NCBI GenBank assembly: GCA_020630065.1
Contig: JAHDCC010000018.1
Location: forward strand, 1-33,747
DNA length: 33,747 bases
Direction: 5' to 3'
From: Acidimicrobiales bacterium
GTDB lineage: Bacteria > Actinomycetota > Acidimicrobiia > Acidimicrobiales > SZUA-35
In this document: positions 32,624 to 33,747 of the stretch, piece by piece
Position numbering within the stretch: the stretch's first letter is position 1
Layout of the letters: the number at the start of each line of letters is the position of its first letter
The notes under the pieces: generated by a model
Told to the model about the DNA's origin: nothing
Database searches by the model: none
What the model saw: only the letters and a program-made list of their open reading frames with translations
Program-made: the position numbers and the translations under genes

Positions 32624-32652
32624 GTGACGTGTCGTGTACGGCTGACTATACG
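32624..32652 (+). promoter_or_regulatory. Candidate xseB promoter
   Basis: GTGACG (32624-32629) and TATACG (32647-32652) are 17 bp apart, four of six matches each. Transcription would begin about 9 nt before the ATG, giving a very short leader. Confidence 0.45.
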
Positions 32653-32668
32653 ACTAGAGTGACGGGTC

Positions 32669-32923
32669 ATGAGCATCGAAGCTGCCGAAGACGCCGAATC
32701 ACTCAGCTACACGTCTGCGATGGCTGAATTAGAATCGATCCTTCTACAACTCGAAGACGACGACGTCGATATCGACGCGCTGAGTTCGCAGGTCACGCGG
32801 GCTGCGGAGTTAATCGAGTTCTGTCGGCAACGAATCCAGTCGGCGAAGGTTCAAGTCGAACAGGTCGTCACCAATCTGGAGACGGCGACTAGTGGCGGCT
32901 TGGATTCCGAAGAAGAGGATTAG
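32669..32923 (+). CDS. xseB: Exodeoxyribonuclease VII small subunit
   Basis: An 84-residue two-helix protein that binds the XseA coiled coil. The hallmark pattern is SYTSAMAELESILLQLEDDDVDIDALSSQVTRAAELIEFCRQRI, with the family's FxxxMxxLExIxxxLE rhythm (Tyr in place of Phe). The acidic N- and C-terminal extensions look unstructured. It is separated from xseA by 5.4 kb and has its own candidate promoter. It ends 6 bp before the convergent secreted-protein gene. Confidence 0.94.
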   Translation: MSIEAAEDAESLSYTSAMAELESILLQLEDDDVDIDALSSQVTRAAELIEFCRQRIQSAKVQVEQVVTNLETATSGGLDSEEED

Positions 32924-32929
32924 GTCTAG

Positions 32930-33747
32930 TTATTCTTCGTCGTACACGTTGACGGCTTTTATTTCGGCGACGCCAACCTCTTCTTCTTGCACGGTTGGAT
33001 CTACGGCTAGTGTCCCCGGTCCATCTGAAGAGTCGTAGGTGACGTCCCATTGCAGCTCAAGCTCGGCTTCAAAGACGTTTCCGTCAGCCACCGATGACGC
33101 ATTAATGTACTGGTAGCTGCATTCGCCGGGAACATCGGGATTGTAGTCGGCCGTAGCGTGGGGGTCTACGTCGCAAGATTTTTCGGCTTGAGCACCTTCG
33201 GCCAGTGGATCACCTGAGCGGTATGTGAGCACTGACGGCGTTGCGGTAATAGTCACCCATACTGGGTCGGGACCCCCGCTGTCGATAGTGACAACTACTG
33301 GCTCAACCGATTCTGGTGTCGTACGGAAGTCAATCGGAACGTTGACGTATGTCCAGTCCCGTTCGGGGTCAAACGGTTTAAGTGTCAGCTCGGGTTCTGT
33401 CAGATAGTCCTGGGCGAGCGCCTGGAAATCAGGTAGCAACTGAACGGCCGATACGGGAACGTAGGACACTTCCTGCCCCCAGGGGCAGTCGTCGTTAATC
33501 CAAACCGTGTACTCACCTCCACCAAATTCGATCGTTTCGTCGATCTGGCCAATTCCTGTTGCGTCACGGGCACCCTCATCTCGGTCTATCGAGATATCGG
33601 TAGGAATAGAAACATCGGGGAAATAGGGAACAGAAATCTCTTTTGTTTCGACAACAATTGCCGTGTTAGTTTCGTTTCCCTCTTCGTCCTCCCCATTCAA
33701 CGAAATCCCGATGCCGCTTGTTGGGTTTCTCCACTCGCCGTCGCATG
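32930..33747 (-). CDS. Secreted protein of unknown function, N-terminus beyond the window
   Basis: The frame stays open to the right edge, so the gene is partial; the TTG at 33700 is not needed as a start because upstream codons read CDGEWRNP without a stop. At least 272 residues are visible. They are acidic, rich in Val, Thr, Pro and Asp, with four widely spaced cysteines (CDGEW, DDCPWG, KSCDVD, GECSY) that suggest disulphides outside the cytoplasm. VWVTITATPSVLTYRSGD and FEAELELQWDVTYDSSDG look like beta-strands of a sandwich domain. The end is VNVYDEE. I do not recognise a family, though secreted actinobacterial proteins of this composition are common. Confidence 0.75.
   Translation of the reverse strand, partial: CDGEWRNPTSGIGISLNGEDEEGNETNTAIVVETKEISVPYFPDVSIPTDISIDRDEGARDATGIGQIDETIEFGGGEYTVWINDDCPWGQEVSYVPVSAVQLLPDFQALAQDYLTEPELTLKPFDPERDWTYVNVPIDFRTTPESVEPVVVTIDSGGPDPVWVTITATPSVLTYRSGDPLAEGAQAEKSCDVDPHATADYNPDVPGECSYQYINASSVADGNVFEAELELQWDVTYDSSDGPGTLAVDPTVQEEEVGVAEIKAVNVYDEE

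Overview
The window reads as a chromosomal segment of a free-living actinobacterium of moderate GC content, most likely of the Acidimicrobiia type. RpoB and RpoC are actinobacterial in sequence. A DUF3152-type secreted metalloprotease and two membrane-anchored OmpA-domain proteins resembling mycobacterial ArfA are present. TTG and GTG starts are common, and several genes appear to have leaderless or very short-leader transcripts. No prophage, insertion sequence, CRISPR array, rRNA or tRNA was recognised. The lineage is inferred from protein character only.

Region 1 (about 60-11,040, all minus strand) is a carbohydrate or polyol uptake and catabolism locus. In transcription order it holds a soluble PAS histidine kinase, a LuxR-type response regulator and an FGGY sugar kinase, joined by ATGA stop/start overlaps. 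A 450-bp control region rich in palindromes follows. Then come a sugar-binding lipoprotein, an RbsA-like double ATPase, two RbsC-like permeases, an SGNH hydrolase and a GlpD-family FAD dehydrogenase. The kinase and the dehydrogenase both depart from glycerol-specific residues, so the substrate is probably a polyol or sugar other than glycerol. A TACTCCT-N-AGGAGTA motif lies upstream of both the regulator operon and the transporter operon and is a candidate response-regulator site.

Region 2 (11,317-15,276) starts with a small acidic lipoprotein built on a 48-bp tandem repeat and ending in a strong terminator. Three minus-strand envelope genes follow: CPBP membrane protease, a small membrane-anchored protein and a DUF3152 lipoprotein protease. 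An ArfA-like OmpA protein is transcribed divergently from them.

Region 3 (15,330-23,183) is rpoB-rpoC with a near-consensus promoter, a leader of about 150 nt, a TTG start for rpoB and a perfect bidirectional terminator hairpin after rpoC. Neither the rplJL genes upstream nor the rpsL-rpsG-fusA-tuf genes downstream, usual in actinobacteria, are present.

Region 4 (23,263-29,159) carries a small membrane protein, an HxlR regulator with an azoreductase behind a double operator, a dienelactone hydrolase back-to-back with xseA, a VOC protein, a structured intergenic segment and an aminotransferase.

Region 5 (29,344-33,747) carries an amino-acid-type binding lipoprotein overlapping a second ArfA-like protein, alanine dehydrogenase, a cold-shock protein, xseB (5.4 kb from xseA) and the 3' part of a large secreted protein cut by the window edge. 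The left edge may hold the last 18 codons of another gene.
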